From Cloacibacterium sp. TD35 (GTDB taxonomy: Bacteria; Bacteroidota; Bacteroidia; Flavobacteriales; Weeksellaceae), in the NCBI RefSeq assembly GCF_028864635.1, contig NZ_CP104850.1:1928001-1992000 (forward strand): 64,000 nt of DNA. Reading direction: 5' to 3'. Position 1 is the first letter of the stretch. Every line of letters starts with the position of its first letter. Position numbers and translations under genes: made by a program. Positions 7,405-16,321 of the stretch are shown piece by piece. The notes beneath the pieces were generated by a model that saw only the letters and a program-made list of their open reading frames with translations, had not been told where the DNA came from and searched no databases.

Positions 7405-8547
7405 ATGGATTTTAATTTAACAGAAGAACAACTGATGATTCAGCAAGCAGCGAGAGATTTCGCGCAGACTGAACTTTTGCCTGGCGTAATAGAAAGAGAC
7501 GAACACCAGAAGTTTCCTTATGAACAAGTAAAGAAAATGGGGGAATTAGGATTCCTAGGAATGATGGTAGACCCTAAATACGGTGGAGCAGGAATGGACA
7601 GCGTTTCTTACGTTTTAGCAATGGAAGAGATTGCAAAAGTAGACGCTTCTGCAGCTGTAGTAATGTCAGTAAACAATTCTTTGGTTTGTGCTGGTCTAGA
7701 AAAATTCGCTTCTGAAGAACAAAAACAAAAGTACCTAGTTCCTCTAGCAAAAGGTGAAGTAATCGGTGCTTTTGCACTTTCTGAGCCGGAAGCTGGTTCT
7801 GATGCTACCTCTCAAAAAACAACTGCGATTGATATGGGAGACCATTATCTATTAAACGGTACTAAAAACTGGATTACCAATGGTGGAAATGCTCAATATT
7901 ACATTGTGATTGCACAAACTGATGTAGAGAAAAAACACAAAGGAATCAATGCGTTCATCGTAGAAAAAGGATGGGAAGGCTTCGTAGTGGGTAAAAAAGA
8001 AGAAAAATTAGGAATTAGAGGTTCTGACACGCATTCATTAATGTTTACAGACGTAAAAGTACCTAAAGAAAATAGAATCGGTGAAGATGGATTTGGTTTC
8101 AATTTTGCAATGGCGGTTCTTAATGGTGGTAGAATTGGTATCGCTTCTCAAGCATTAGGTATTGCCTCTGGAGCTTATGAATTGGCACTTAAATACGCTA
8201 AAGAAAGAAAAGCTTTCGGTACAGAAATCATCAATCACCAAGCAATTGCCTTCAAATTAGCAGATATGCATGTAAATATTATGGCTGCAAGAATGCTTTG
8301 CTACAAAGCTGCTGCTGAAAAAGACGCTGGTTTAGACATTTCAGAGTCTGGAGCAATGGCAAAACTTTATGCTTCTCAAGTAGCGATGGATACTACCATT
8401 GAAGCTGTTCAAGTTCACGGTGGATACGGTTACGTAAAAGAATATCACGTAGAAAGAATGATGCGTGATGCTAAAATCACTCAGATTTACGAAGGAACTT
8501 CAGAAATTCAGAAGATTGTAATTTCTAGAAGTATTGCTAAAAAATAA
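7405..8547 (+). CDS. acyl-CoA dehydrogenase (short/medium chain type)
   Basis: 380 aa, the standard length for butyryl/short-chain acyl-CoA dehydrogenases. Flavin-binding phrases GAFALSEPEAGSDA and WITNGG are present, and the catalytic glutamate is in QIYEGTSEIQ (about E363). It oxidises acyl-CoA to trans-2-enoyl-CoA and passes electrons to ETF, whose genes are at 43726-45458. I chose the ATG at 7405 (MDFNLTEEQ) because family members begin there and a -7-like box lies at 7374; the frame extends upstream to 7354 without conserved content. It is divergent from the acyl-CoA ligase gene. Confidence 0.92.
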   Translation: MDFNLTEEQLMIQQAARDFAQTELLPGVIERDEHQKFPYEQVKKMGELGFLGMMVDPKYGGAGMDSVSYVLAMEEIAKVDASAAVVMSVNNSLVCAGLEKFASEEQKQKYLVPLAKGEVIGAFALSEPEAGSDATSQKTTAIDMGDHYLLNGTKNWITNGGNAQYYIVIAQTDVEKKHKGINAFIVEKGWEGFVVGKKEEKLGIRGSDTHSLMFTDVKVPKENRIGEDGFGFNFAMAVLNGGRIGIASQALGIASGAYELALKYAKERKAFGTEIINHQAIAFKLADMHVNIMAARMLCYKAAAEKDAGLDISESGAMAKLYASQVAMDTTIEAVQVHGGYGYVKEYHVERMMRDAKITQIYEGTSEIQKIVISRSIAKK

Positions 8548-8637
8548 TTGGCAAATTCTTTTCAAAATATTAAAGTCGGACAAGCAATTGTTCGACTTTT
8601 TATTTTCATATTTATCAAATTTTCATACTTTTATTCA

Positions 8638-9705
8638 ATGAAAAAATTAAGTCTTTTAGTCGTATTGTTTTCCTTAAATCTTTCAGCGCAGATTCCTACG
8701 CTTACTGATGAAATTGCGTTTCAATTATCGGAAAAACCTGTGCATTGCATTAATCAAGAATACCCCAATAAAACTGCACATGTCATCAATAATGAAATTG
8801 ATGTAAAACTGACTCCCAAAGAATTACACCCTAGCTTTTATGGCTGTTTTGATTGGCACTCATCCGTTCATGGACATTGGATGCTGGTAAAATTACTCAA
8901 AGACATACCATTTCTTAAAAACAGAGAGGAAATTATTCGCATTTTGGATGGTTCTTTTCAAGCCGAAAAAATAAAAACAGAAGCAGAGTATTTCAATAAA
9001 TATCAAGTGGCTAAAGGTTTTGAGAGAACTTATGGCTGGGCTTGGTTGCTTCAATTAGACGCAGAATTGGCCAATTGGGAAAATCCACAAGCGAAAACTT
9101 GGCATCAGAATTTAAAACCATTAACCGATGAAATAGTAAAACTTTGGAAAGAATATCTACCCAAACAAACATATCCGAATAGAACAGGAGTTCATCCGAA
9201 CACAGCCTTTGCACTAAGTTTTGCAATAGACTGGGCAAGAACGGTTGGCGAAAAAGATTTTGAAAACCAACTCATCGAAAAAGCAAAATATTTCTATCTA
9301 AAAGACGAAAAAACGCCAGCTTATTTAGAACCAGACGGAAGTGATTTTTTCTCGCCAAGTTTAGAAATCGCTGATTTAATGACCAGAATTCTTCCGCAGG
9401 ATGAATATGTAAAATGGTTTAATAAATTCTACGAAAAAAGAAGTATTGAAAATATTTCTCAGATTCCTGTAATTTCGGATATTAATGATTATCAAACAGT
9501 TCACTTGGTTGGTTTAAGTTTTACTAGAAGTTGGTGCATGAAAAATATTGCTCAAGTTTTACCTAAAAATCACCGATACAAAAAACATTTTGAAGAAACA
9601 TCTGCTAAATTTTTAGAAAATGCTTTGCCATTGGTTTTTAAAGGAAATTATGGTGGTGATCATTGGCTAGCGAGTTTTGCGGTGTACGCGATGAGTAATA
9701 AATAA
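8638..9705 (+). CDS. DUF2891 domain-containing secreted protein
   Basis: 355 aa from the ATG at 8638, which gives a clean signal peptide (MKKLSLLVVLFSLNLSAQ). The upstream in-frame TTG at 8548 would bury it. The mature protein matches the DUF2891 pattern with many Trp/His/Tyr: HPSFYGCFDWHSSVHGHW, FERTYGWAWLLQLDAELA, YPNRTGVHPNTAFAL and GNYGGDHWLASFAVYA. The helical, aromatic-rich layout resembles (alpha/alpha) barrel glycan-active enzymes, but that is inference and the function is unknown. It is followed by the frameshifted TonB-like gene 16 bases later. Confidence 0.85.
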   Translation: MKKLSLLVVLFSLNLSAQIPTLTDEIAFQLSEKPVHCINQEYPNKTAHVINNEIDVKLTPKELHPSFYGCFDWHSSVHGHWMLVKLLKDIPFLKNREEIIRILDGSFQAEKIKTEAEYFNKYQVAKGFERTYGWAWLLQLDAELANWENPQAKTWHQNLKPLTDEIVKLWKEYLPKQTYPNRTGVHPNTAFALSFAIDWARTVGEKDFENQLIEKAKYFYLKDEKTPAYLEPDGSDFFSPSLEIADLMTRILPQDEYVKWFNKFYEKRSIENISQIPVISDINDYQTVHLVGLSFTRSWCMKNIAQVLPKNHRYKKHFEETSAKFLENALPLVFKGNYGGDHWLASFAVYAMSNK

Positions 9706-9721
9706 TAAACTATAAATAACC

Positions 9722-10458
9722 ATGAAACCAAAAAAACATTCTCTCTTTTTCTATTTTTTACAGCCTTTTTAAATGCTCAAATTTTAGATGAGTTTCCAAA
9801 AAATCAAAATTTTTACAAAGGCGGATTACAAGAATTATATAAGGATATCAACACAATTGCTTCAGAGAAAAAACTTTCTTCTTGTGATAAAAAGGAGATT
9901 TATCAAGCAAAATTGCTATTGACCAAGGAAGCCAAAATAAAATTTATCACTGATTTTGACTCTGCCAATATCAAAAAAAACAAATGTGCATACAATTTCA
10001 CTTTAGAAGTTCTGAGAGAACTGAGACTTAGTGACAAGTGGATTTCTGCGAAAATTAAAGATCAAAATTTTGATTCAATTGTTAGATTATTTTTTGTTCC
10101 CAATCATTTGCTAGATAAATACACAAAAAATTATACCCCCGAAAAATTTTACATTCCTATAACTTACAAAGGTGGAAAAAAATTGATGGATAAGGATATT
10201 CATGATAATTTTATGTCTATTTTTAACGATTACCATGTTAACGGAAACCTTTTTTTAGATTTTGTTGTTGACGAAAATGGTGAAATCCTTAATCCTATTG
10301 TTTCACCTAAAATAGATAATGAATCATTTAATAAAGATATTGTTCGCTCCATCAATAGAACAAAAGGAAAATGGAATCCCGCTATATTAGATGGCGTTCC
10401 TGTGAAATCTAGAATTACTATCCCTCTAAATTTTTCAACATCTTTCTATGAAAAATAA
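9722..10458 (+). CDS. TonB C-terminal-like secreted protein, frameshifted in signal peptide
   Basis: The ATG at 9722 begins MKPKK, then runs out of frame at the A7 run 9730-9736 and stops after 17 codons. One extra A would join it to the long frame, giving a normal signal peptide (KKTFSLFLFFTAFLNAQ) and a protein of about 245 aa. The long frame itself has no ATG before about 10188, only a TTG at 9913. The C-terminal 90 residues look like a TonB C-terminal domain (NGNLFLDFVVDENGEI...GKWNPAILDGVPVKSRITIPL). The break is either a sequencing or assembly indel, a real pseudogene, or homopolymer phase variation. Confidence 0.6.
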
Positions 10459-10459
10459 C

Positions 10460-10492
10460 AAAAAGGCCGTTCATTTTTTGAACAGCCTTTTT
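10460..10492. terminator. bidirectional terminator
   Basis: AAAAAGGC...GTTCA and TGAAC.GCCTTTTT arms between the convergent TonB-like and DUF4349 genes. Confidence 0.8.
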
Positions 10493-10511
10493 ACTATATC
10501 TTAATTTCTCA

Positions 10512-11681
10512 TTACTCTTTCGGCATATATTTAGAAATATCGTCATCTTTTTTATTTTCCTCAGTATTAGTTGGTGAATTTTGAGATATTTCTTCTGATG
10601 GTGTTTTTAATGCTTCTGCTGCTTTTATTTTTTCTTTTTCTATAGCGAGTTGTCTTTGGAATTCTTCTTCGCGTTTTTTCTTATTTCTTTTTGCCACAAA
10701 ATACCAAACAATTCCAGCAATCAAGAAAATAGGCCAAAACGGAACGAGTGCTAAAAATAAACTTCCCAAAACTGCAAATCCTTTCATAAATGCATTAGAA
10801 GATTTATCTACGAAAGTTTCGTCTTTTTGTTCATCATTAAGAATGTTTAAATCTTCTGAAGTTTTATTAAGGTCTGGGGTGTTATCTACTAAAGTCAATT
10901 CCACATCGCACATTTGGCTCCCTACATAATCTTTGCCTTCTACTTCTGTGTTTTTAGATTCTACATTACCCAGATTGCTCATTTTATTAACCAATTCATC
11001 AAAATTGCTTAAAGGAACTTTTACCGTAACATATTGTTTGGCAATTCCTTCGTTTTCGGTATAATTTTCTGTAATTACATCTGCTTTATAAACACTTAAA
11101 TCCTGATTCAGAATTGCTTTTGCAGCAGCCAAATCTTCTACAGAAACTTGCAGTCTAATCGTTTTAGCAATAGGATAGAGTTCACGCTGAGGGATAGGTT
11201 GTTTCTGTACTTGATTTTGATTTTGAACTTCTGGCTCTGGTTGGTTTTGAGTATTATTTTGTGAAGTTTGTTTTAATATTTTATCCGCTGTTTCAGCAAT
11301 TACTGCAGCTGCATTATCACCGCTTTTTATAGCGTTATTTGCGGAGTCTATGGCTTTTCTAATATCTTGAGCTTGTATGTTTTTATGATTTAATTTTTTA
11401 AAAACCTTGTTGATAGAATCAATATTAACATTACCGTTTTTAATCGCTTCTTCTATAATTTTTTTATGTTTATTAAGCTCTGGAGCAATTACTTTTCCTA
11501 CAGTACTGTTAGAATCATTTACAATTTTAGATATAGTATCGATGGTTTGATAACTTTCTTTTGCTTGATTAAAAAGACTATCTGCGGTTTTAAAAGAATC
11601 TGCAGTTTGCTGAATATCGGTTTTATTACATGCAACCAAAAATAGAGTAGCGGTAAAAAGACTAAAAATTGTTTTCTTCAT
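10512..11681 (-). CDS. DUF4349 domain-containing lipoprotein
   Basis: 389 aa from the ATG at 11681, which yields a lipobox (FLVACNK, Cys18); the longer frame to 11819 adds 46 unrelated residues. After a helical Ala/Asn/Asp-rich stretch (30-150) and a Gln/Pro-rich linker comes the DUF4349 core (RLQVSVEDLAAAKAIL...TVKVPLSNFDELVNKM). A TM helix follows (about 297-325) with a basic KRNKKKREEE stop-transfer segment. Lipidation plus a C-terminal TM suggests a protein held in two membrane contacts. Function unknown. The gene is separated from prfC by a terminator. Confidence 0.85.
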   Translation of the reverse strand: MKKTIFSLFTATLFLVACNKTDIQQTADSFKTADSLFNQAKESYQTIDTISKIVNDSNSTVGKVIAPELNKHKKIIEEAIKNGNVNIDSINKVFKKLNHKNIQAQDIRKAIDSANNAIKSGDNAAAVIAETADKILKQTSQNNTQNQPEPEVQNQNQVQKQPIPQRELYPIAKTIRLQVSVEDLAAAKAILNQDLSVYKADVITENYTENEGIAKQYVTVKVPLSNFDELVNKMSNLGNVESKNTEVEGKDYVGSQMCDVELTLVDNTPDLNKTSEDLNILNDEQKDETFVDKSSNAFMKGFAVLGSLFLALVPFWPIFLIAGIVWYFVAKRNKKKREEEFQRQLAIEKEKIKAAEALKTPSEEISQNSPTNTEENKKDDDISKYMPKE

Positions 11682-11805
11682 TTTAATAGTTTTGTTGATG
11701 CCAAACTTAATACAAAAAATGTTCCTTAAAAGTAAGGAAAAATTCATATTTCTATTAAAATAATCAAAATCAATGAATTGTAAAATAAATTTGAAAGTTT
11801 TTACA

Positions 11806-11838
11806 AAAAAAATCTCCAAGTTCCCTTGAAGATTTTTA
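11806..11838 (-). terminator. intrinsic terminator after prfC
   Basis: On the minus strand, AAAAATCTTCAA-gggaa-CTTGGAGATT followed by a T-run. It lies between the prfC stop and the DUF4349 start. Confidence 0.75.
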
Positions 11839-11860
11839 GATGTTTTATTTAAACTTATGA

Positions 11861-13456
11861 TTATTTCGCGTTATTCCATTCACTGATGAAGTGCAGTTTG
11901 ACATTCGGGAATTTTTCTTGAGTCATGTGAATAGTGAAAGCAGAATCTGCCAAAAATACCAACTGACCATGATTATCTCTTGCCATAAAACGCTGTTTTA
12001 ATCTTGCAAATTCTTTGAATTCATCAGATTTTTCGTCGGCTTCTATCCAACACGCTTTATGAATTCCAATTGGCTCATAAGTACATTTTGCACCGTATTC
12101 ATGCTCTAATCTGTATTGAATTACTTCGTACTGAAGCGCACCTACTGTTCCAATAATTTTTCTACCGTTCATTTCTAGCGTAAATAATTGCGCCACACCT
12201 TCATCCATTAATTGGTCAATACCTTTAGCCAATTGTTTTGCTTTTAATGGATCATCATTATTGATATAACGGAAATGTTCTGGCGAGAAGCTAGGAATTC
12301 CTTTGAACTGTAATTTTTCTCCAGCAGTTAAAGTATCACCGATTCGGAAACTTCCTGTATCGTGTAAACCTACAATATCTCCAGGGAAACTTTCGTCTAC
12401 CACTTCTTTTTTATCTGCAAAGAAAGCATTCGGCGAAGAAAACTTCATTTTTTTACCTTCTCTTACTAGAAGATAGTTTTCATTTCTCTTAAAAGTTCCA
12501 GAAACAATTTTCACGAAAGCCAATCTATCACGGTGTTTCGGATCCATATTAGCGTGAATTTTAAACACAAATCCTGTAAAATTCTTCTCTTCTGGTTTTA
12601 CCAATCTAAGGTCAGATTCTTTGGGTTGAGGCATTGGCGCAATTTCTACAAACGCATCTAGCAATTCTCTCACTCCAAAATTATTCAAAGCTGAACCAAA
12701 AAACACGGGTTGTTGGTCACCAGAAAGATATTGTTCTCTGTCAAATTCTGGATAAACAGATTCTATGAGTTCTAGTTCATCTCTTAAAGTAGCAGCAGCT
12801 TTTTCACCGATGGTTTCATCTACTGAACTGTCATTAATATCATTGATGACGATGGTTTCACCAACTTTTTGTTTTTTTTCTTCTAAAAACAACTGAATGT
12901 TTTTCTCCCAAATATTATAAATTCCTTGGAAATCACTTCCCATACCAATCGGAAGAGAAAGCGGAACCACTTTTAAACCTAATTTTTGCTCAACTTCATC
13001 CAGCAAATCAAATGCATCTTTACCTTCACGGTCTAATTTATTGATGAATACCAACATCGGGATTTTACGCATTCTACAAACTTCCACCAATTTTTCAGTT
13101 TGCTCTTCCACACCTTTTGCTACGTCTATTACTACAATTACAGAGTCTACCGCAGTAAGCGTTCTATACGTATCTTCCGCAAAATCTTTGTGACCAGGTG
13201 TATCAAGAATGTTGATTTTCTTTCCTTTGTATTCAAATGCTAAAATAGAAGTTGCTACTGAAATCCCTCTCTGTCTCTCGATTTCCATAAAGTCGGAAGT
13301 TGCTCCTTTTTTGATTTTATTTGATTTTACGGCACCTGCTTCCTGAATAGCTCCCCCGAAAAGAAGTAATTTCTCCGTCAAAGTGGTTTTTCCAGCATCT
13401 GGGTGAGAGATAATCCCGAAAGTTTTACGTTTTGATATTTCTTGTAATAAACTCAT
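11861..13456 (-). CDS. prfC: peptide chain release factor 3
   Basis: 531 aa, normal for RF3. The GTPase P-loop SHPDAGKTTL lies at about 17-26. G2 is in the RQRGISVATS region, G3 is DTPGHKDFAEDTYRTL and G4 is NKLD. The C-terminal domain contains GRKIIGTVGALQYEVIQYRLEHEYGA, an RF3 signature. It recycles RF1/RF2 from the ribosome after termination. Start chosen at the ATG 13456 (MSLLQEISKRKTFG); the frame reaches seven codons further up without conservation. It is monocistronic, with terminators on both sides. Confidence 0.95.
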   Translation of the reverse strand: MSLLQEISKRKTFGIISHPDAGKTTLTEKLLLFGGAIQEAGAVKSNKIKKGATSDFMEIERQRGISVATSILAFEYKGKKINILDTPGHKDFAEDTYRTLTAVDSVIVVIDVAKGVEEQTEKLVEVCRMRKIPMLVFINKLDREGKDAFDLLDEVEQKLGLKVVPLSLPIGMGSDFQGIYNIWEKNIQLFLEEKKQKVGETIVINDINDSSVDETIGEKAAATLRDELELIESVYPEFDREQYLSGDQQPVFFGSALNNFGVRELLDAFVEIAPMPQPKESDLRLVKPEEKNFTGFVFKIHANMDPKHRDRLAFVKIVSGTFKRNENYLLVREGKKMKFSSPNAFFADKKEVVDESFPGDIVGLHDTGSFRIGDTLTAGEKLQFKGIPSFSPEHFRYINNDDPLKAKQLAKGIDQLMDEGVAQLFTLEMNGRKIIGTVGALQYEVIQYRLEHEYGAKCTYEPIGIHKACWIEADEKSDEFKEFARLKQRFMARDNHGQLVFLADSAFTIHMTQEKFPNVKLHFISEWNNAK

Positions 13457-13598
13457 TTCTAAATTTTGAAGTTGCAAAAATCGTGAATTTTTGCGAAAAT
13501 TCCCATAAAGTTAAAAGAATTACTTGGAATTTTTATTTTGACTCTTATTTTAAGGTTATATGTAGAAGATTTCCGCTTCAATGATAAAATATTTAAGT

Positions 13599-13629
13599 AA
13601 AAAAAAACTGCCCAAAATTTTTGGACAGC
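13599..13629 (-). terminator. intrinsic terminator after T9SS cargo gene
   Basis: CTGCCCAAAA/TTTTGGACAG arms with A8 on the plus-strand left flank, which is a U8 tail in the minus direction. Confidence 0.75.
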
Positions 13630-13650
13630 TTTATATTGGAATTATAATTT

Positions 13651-14484
13651 TTAATTTTTAATGAATTTTGTGTTATAAGTGCCTATTTCAGTATATATTT
13701 TAACAAAATAATTTGCCTTGTTGAGATTTTTAACATCAATTTTATTAAAATTCTGTTTAATATCAATTAATTTTTTACCACTGGCATCATAAATTTCGAT
13801 TTTTTTAACCTTGTAAGGAGAATCTACATTGATGGTTTCTGTTGCAATGCTAGGAAATACTTTAATTTTATTAAGCTTTTCTTTTAAATCATTTGTACTC
13901 AGAAAAGATGAGTCTTTAACCCAAGTAAAGGCGTCAAAACTAGCATACTGATAATTACCACCAAGAGTTATTTGGAGTTCATCAATCACAATATTAGAAT
14001 AATTTTGTCCATTAAGATTGGTTAAATCTATAAGAGTAAAACCATTTGTAACTGTATATTGTTTGTTAAAACCAGATGTTTTGGTTTGGCTATATTGAGT
14101 TACTCCAGCTCTTTTCCCAGTTATGGTAACTGTTCCTACAACATTAATATTTGTTGTAGCATCTGCAGCATACAACCAGAATTTATTTACTTTAAACAAA
14201 TTTGAAGTCGTCTTAATACTAAAAGATGAACCTGCTGATTGGTTACCCGAACCACTATTATCAATATATGCATTATCATTAGCCGTTCCACTCCATCCTG
14301 TGCCTGGAAAATCCGCATCAATAGAATAGCTATTAACGTTTGAAATGATATTGAAAATCACTCCGTTATCTGTGAAGCTAGTACTTCTGTTAGTTTCTGT
14401 CTCAAAAACTTCTGTTGAACTTTGAGCTTTGTAAAAATTCAGTGTAAAGAAACTGATTAAAATAAAAATGTAAATTTTCTTCAT
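13651..14484 (-). CDS. T9SS type A sorting domain-containing secreted protein
   Basis: 277 aa from the ATG at 14484 with a signal peptide (about 1-20, ending FYKAQ). The central part is Asn/Ser/Thr-rich beta sequence, including GTGWSGTANDNAYIDNSG. The last 70 residues form a type A por-secretion C-terminal domain: IKVFPSIATETINVDS, KKIEIYDASGKKLI, IDVKNLNKANYFVKIYTEIGTYNTKFIKN. The protein should be exported to the periplasm by Sec, then moved across the outer membrane by the type IX system, with the sorting domain removed. The passenger domain is not recognised. The T9SS machinery is not in the window. Confidence 0.88.
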   Translation of the reverse strand: MKKIYIFILISFFTLNFYKAQSSTEVFETETNRSTSFTDNGVIFNIISNVNSYSIDADFPGTGWSGTANDNAYIDNSGSGNQSAGSSFSIKTTSNLFKVNKFWLYAADATTNINVVGTVTITGKRAGVTQYSQTKTSGFNKQYTVTNGFTLIDLTNLNGQNYSNIVIDELQITLGGNYQYASFDAFTWVKDSSFLSTNDLKEKLNKIKVFPSIATETINVDSPYKVKKIEIYDASGKKLIDIKQNFNKIDVKNLNKANYFVKIYTEIGTYNTKFIKN

Positions 14485-14633
14485 AAACAATAATTATAGT
14501 TATTTTGCAAAAGTAAAGTTATTTTATTAATTATGTTAAATTTGTGAAACTTTAATATGCTAACCCTAGATTATCAAGAAAGAGTTAGAACATATTTTTA
14601 AATACCATTTTTTAAGTTTCATCAAACATTGCG

Positions 14634-14738
14634 ATGACATTAATAACAAAACAATTTAGATTTTCTGAAATTTTAAAGTACTCACAAAAAAATAATAAAG
14701 AATTTATTAAAAGTATTGTTTCTTTGCTAGAAAACTAA
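14634..14738 (+). CDS. possible 34-residue small ORF
   Basis: ATG at 14634, TAA at 14736-14738, encoding a basic, helical peptide (MTLITKQFRFSEILKYSQKN... ending SIVSLLEN). It lies in the gap before the CPBP protease gene. It could be a real small protein or the tail of a lost gene. No known match comes to mind. Confidence 0.2.
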   Translation: MTLITKQFRFSEILKYSQKNNKEFIKSIVSLLEN

Positions 14739-14758
14739 ATGGACCAATTTTTTTGCTT

Positions 14759-15598
14759 ATGAATAAAAATAATTCAAAATACAGAAATTATATTTTTGAT
14801 TTCAAGGAGGCTACAGCTTTATTTGCTGGACTATTTATTGGAATTATGGTTTTAGGCTTATACACGCTTTTTGCTTATTTTATTCTTAAACAAGGCTATG
14901 CAGAAATCCAAAGCAGTATGGTATTTTTCATCGTGAGTTATCTCTGTACTGTTCTTTTTCCGATTATAGGTTTTGATGTTTTCGTGATGAAAAGTCAAGG
15001 AAAAAAACTCAATTTTAACATGCAAACCAGACCTTTTCATGTTTACCTTATGATTTTTCCTATGATGCTGGGAATGATGCTGGTTTCTGAATTTTTAGTT
15101 ACTAGAATTCCAATTGAAGGGGAGTTTTTTGGTCCTTTGTACGATCAAATGTCTAATGCTTTTAGTACTATCGCAACTGATACTGCGGGAATTTATCTTC
15201 TTACTGTACTTTTTGCACCAGTATTAGAAGAAATTCTCTTTCGTGGAATTATCCAAAAAGGATTGATTAATAAAGGTATAAAACCAGCAAAAGCAATTGT
15301 TTTTTCAGCTTTAGCCTTTGGAATTTTTCATCTTAATCCTTGGCAAACAGTCAATGCATTTTTATTAGGATTAGTTTTAGGATTGGTATATTATAAAACT
15401 AAATCCTTATTAATGCCCATTTTATTGCATGGTTTTAATAATTTTATTTCTGCCTATTTATTACTAAATGGAAACTCAGAAAGTGTTACAGAAAACTTAC
15501 ATCTTCCTGAATATTATGGTCTTATAGTAGGAATTGTACTTTTATTTGTTTCTTATTATTTATTCATGTACCGAAATAGAATTTATTACAGAGAATAA
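14759..15598 (+). CDS. CPBP family intramembrane metalloprotease
   Basis: 279 aa with about eight TM segments. The CPBP (CAAX/bacteriocin-processing) motifs are present: EEILFRG (E157/E158), FHLNP (H191) and LLHGFNN (H224, N227-N228), which bind the metal in the membrane. Start taken at the ATG 14759, two codons after a TTG in the same frame. Bacterial members process or protect against peptides, but substrates are mostly unknown and none is implied by the neighbours. The rdgB gene starts 46 bases downstream. Confidence 0.88.
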   Translation: MNKNNSKYRNYIFDFKEATALFAGLFIGIMVLGLYTLFAYFILKQGYAEIQSSMVFFIVSYLCTVLFPIIGFDVFVMKSQGKKLNFNMQTRPFHVYLMIFPMMLGMMLVSEFLVTRIPIEGEFFGPLYDQMSNAFSTIATDTAGIYLLTVLFAPVLEEILFRGIIQKGLINKGIKPAKAIVFSALAFGIFHLNPWQTVNAFLLGLVLGLVYYKTKSLLMPILLHGFNNFISAYLLLNGNSESVTENLHLPEYYGLIVGIVLLFVSYYLFMYRNRIYYRE

Positions 15599-15644
15599 AC
15601 GCTAAAAATTTAAAAATTACAAACTTTATATTTAATACTACCTA

Positions 15645-16214
15645 ATGGAAATCCTCGTTGCCACGCACAACTTACACAAAAAAGAAGAAATTCAACAAAT
15701 TTTAGGAGAAAAATACCACATTACTTCTCTTACCGATTATCATATTCACGACGAAATTATAGAAGACGGAAATTCTTTTCATGAAAACGCCTTGATTAAA
15801 GCTAAATTTTGCTTCGAAAAAACTGGAAAACCGAGTTTAGGAGACGATTCTGGATTAGTTGTTCCAGCGCTTGATGGAAGACCAGGAATTTATTCTGCTC
15901 GTTATGCTGGGAATCATGATTTTGATAAAAATATGGCAAAAGTTCTAGAAGAAATGCAAAACAAAAATGACAGAGAAGCTTATTTTATTACGGTTTTATG
16001 TTTGTATAAAGAAGATGGAGCAGAATACTTTGAAGGTAGAGTGTATGGGGATTTAAGCACAGAAAAAAGTGGAAACAAGGGTTTTGGTTATGACCCGATT
16101 TTTATCCCCAAAAATCATGAAATCTCTTTTGCAGATATGCCTGCTGAACAAAAAAATGCCATGAGTCACCGCAAAAATGCTTTAGATAAATTTCTTGCAT
16201 TTTTAGAAAAATAG
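15645..16214 (+). CDS. rdgB: XTP/dITP diphosphatase (non-canonical purine NTP pyrophosphatase)
   Basis: 189 aa, usual HAM1/RdgB length. N-terminal LVATHNLHKKEEI carries the nucleotide-binding Thr-His-Asn motif. GDDSGLVVPALDGRPGIYSARYAG is the catalytic Asp-containing block, and GFGYDPIF and MSHRKNAL complete the signature. It hydrolyses dITP/XTP to monophosphates, preventing deaminated bases from entering DNA. A possible two-gene unit with the CPBP protease upstream. Confidence 0.93.
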   Translation: MEILVATHNLHKKEEIQQILGEKYHITSLTDYHIHDEIIEDGNSFHENALIKAKFCFEKTGKPSLGDDSGLVVPALDGRPGIYSARYAGNHDFDKNMAKVLEEMQNKNDREAYFITVLCLYKEDGAEYFEGRVYGDLSTEKSGNKGFGYDPIFIPKNHEISFADMPAEQKNAMSHRKNALDKFLAFLEK

Positions 16215-16321
16215 AAATTGCAAAAATTAAAAGATTTATAAACCATTATAACTTTTGCTATTAGAATAATTTTCACGAAATTTGCAGACTTTAAACCTCT
16301 AAAAATCATCATTTAAGCATT

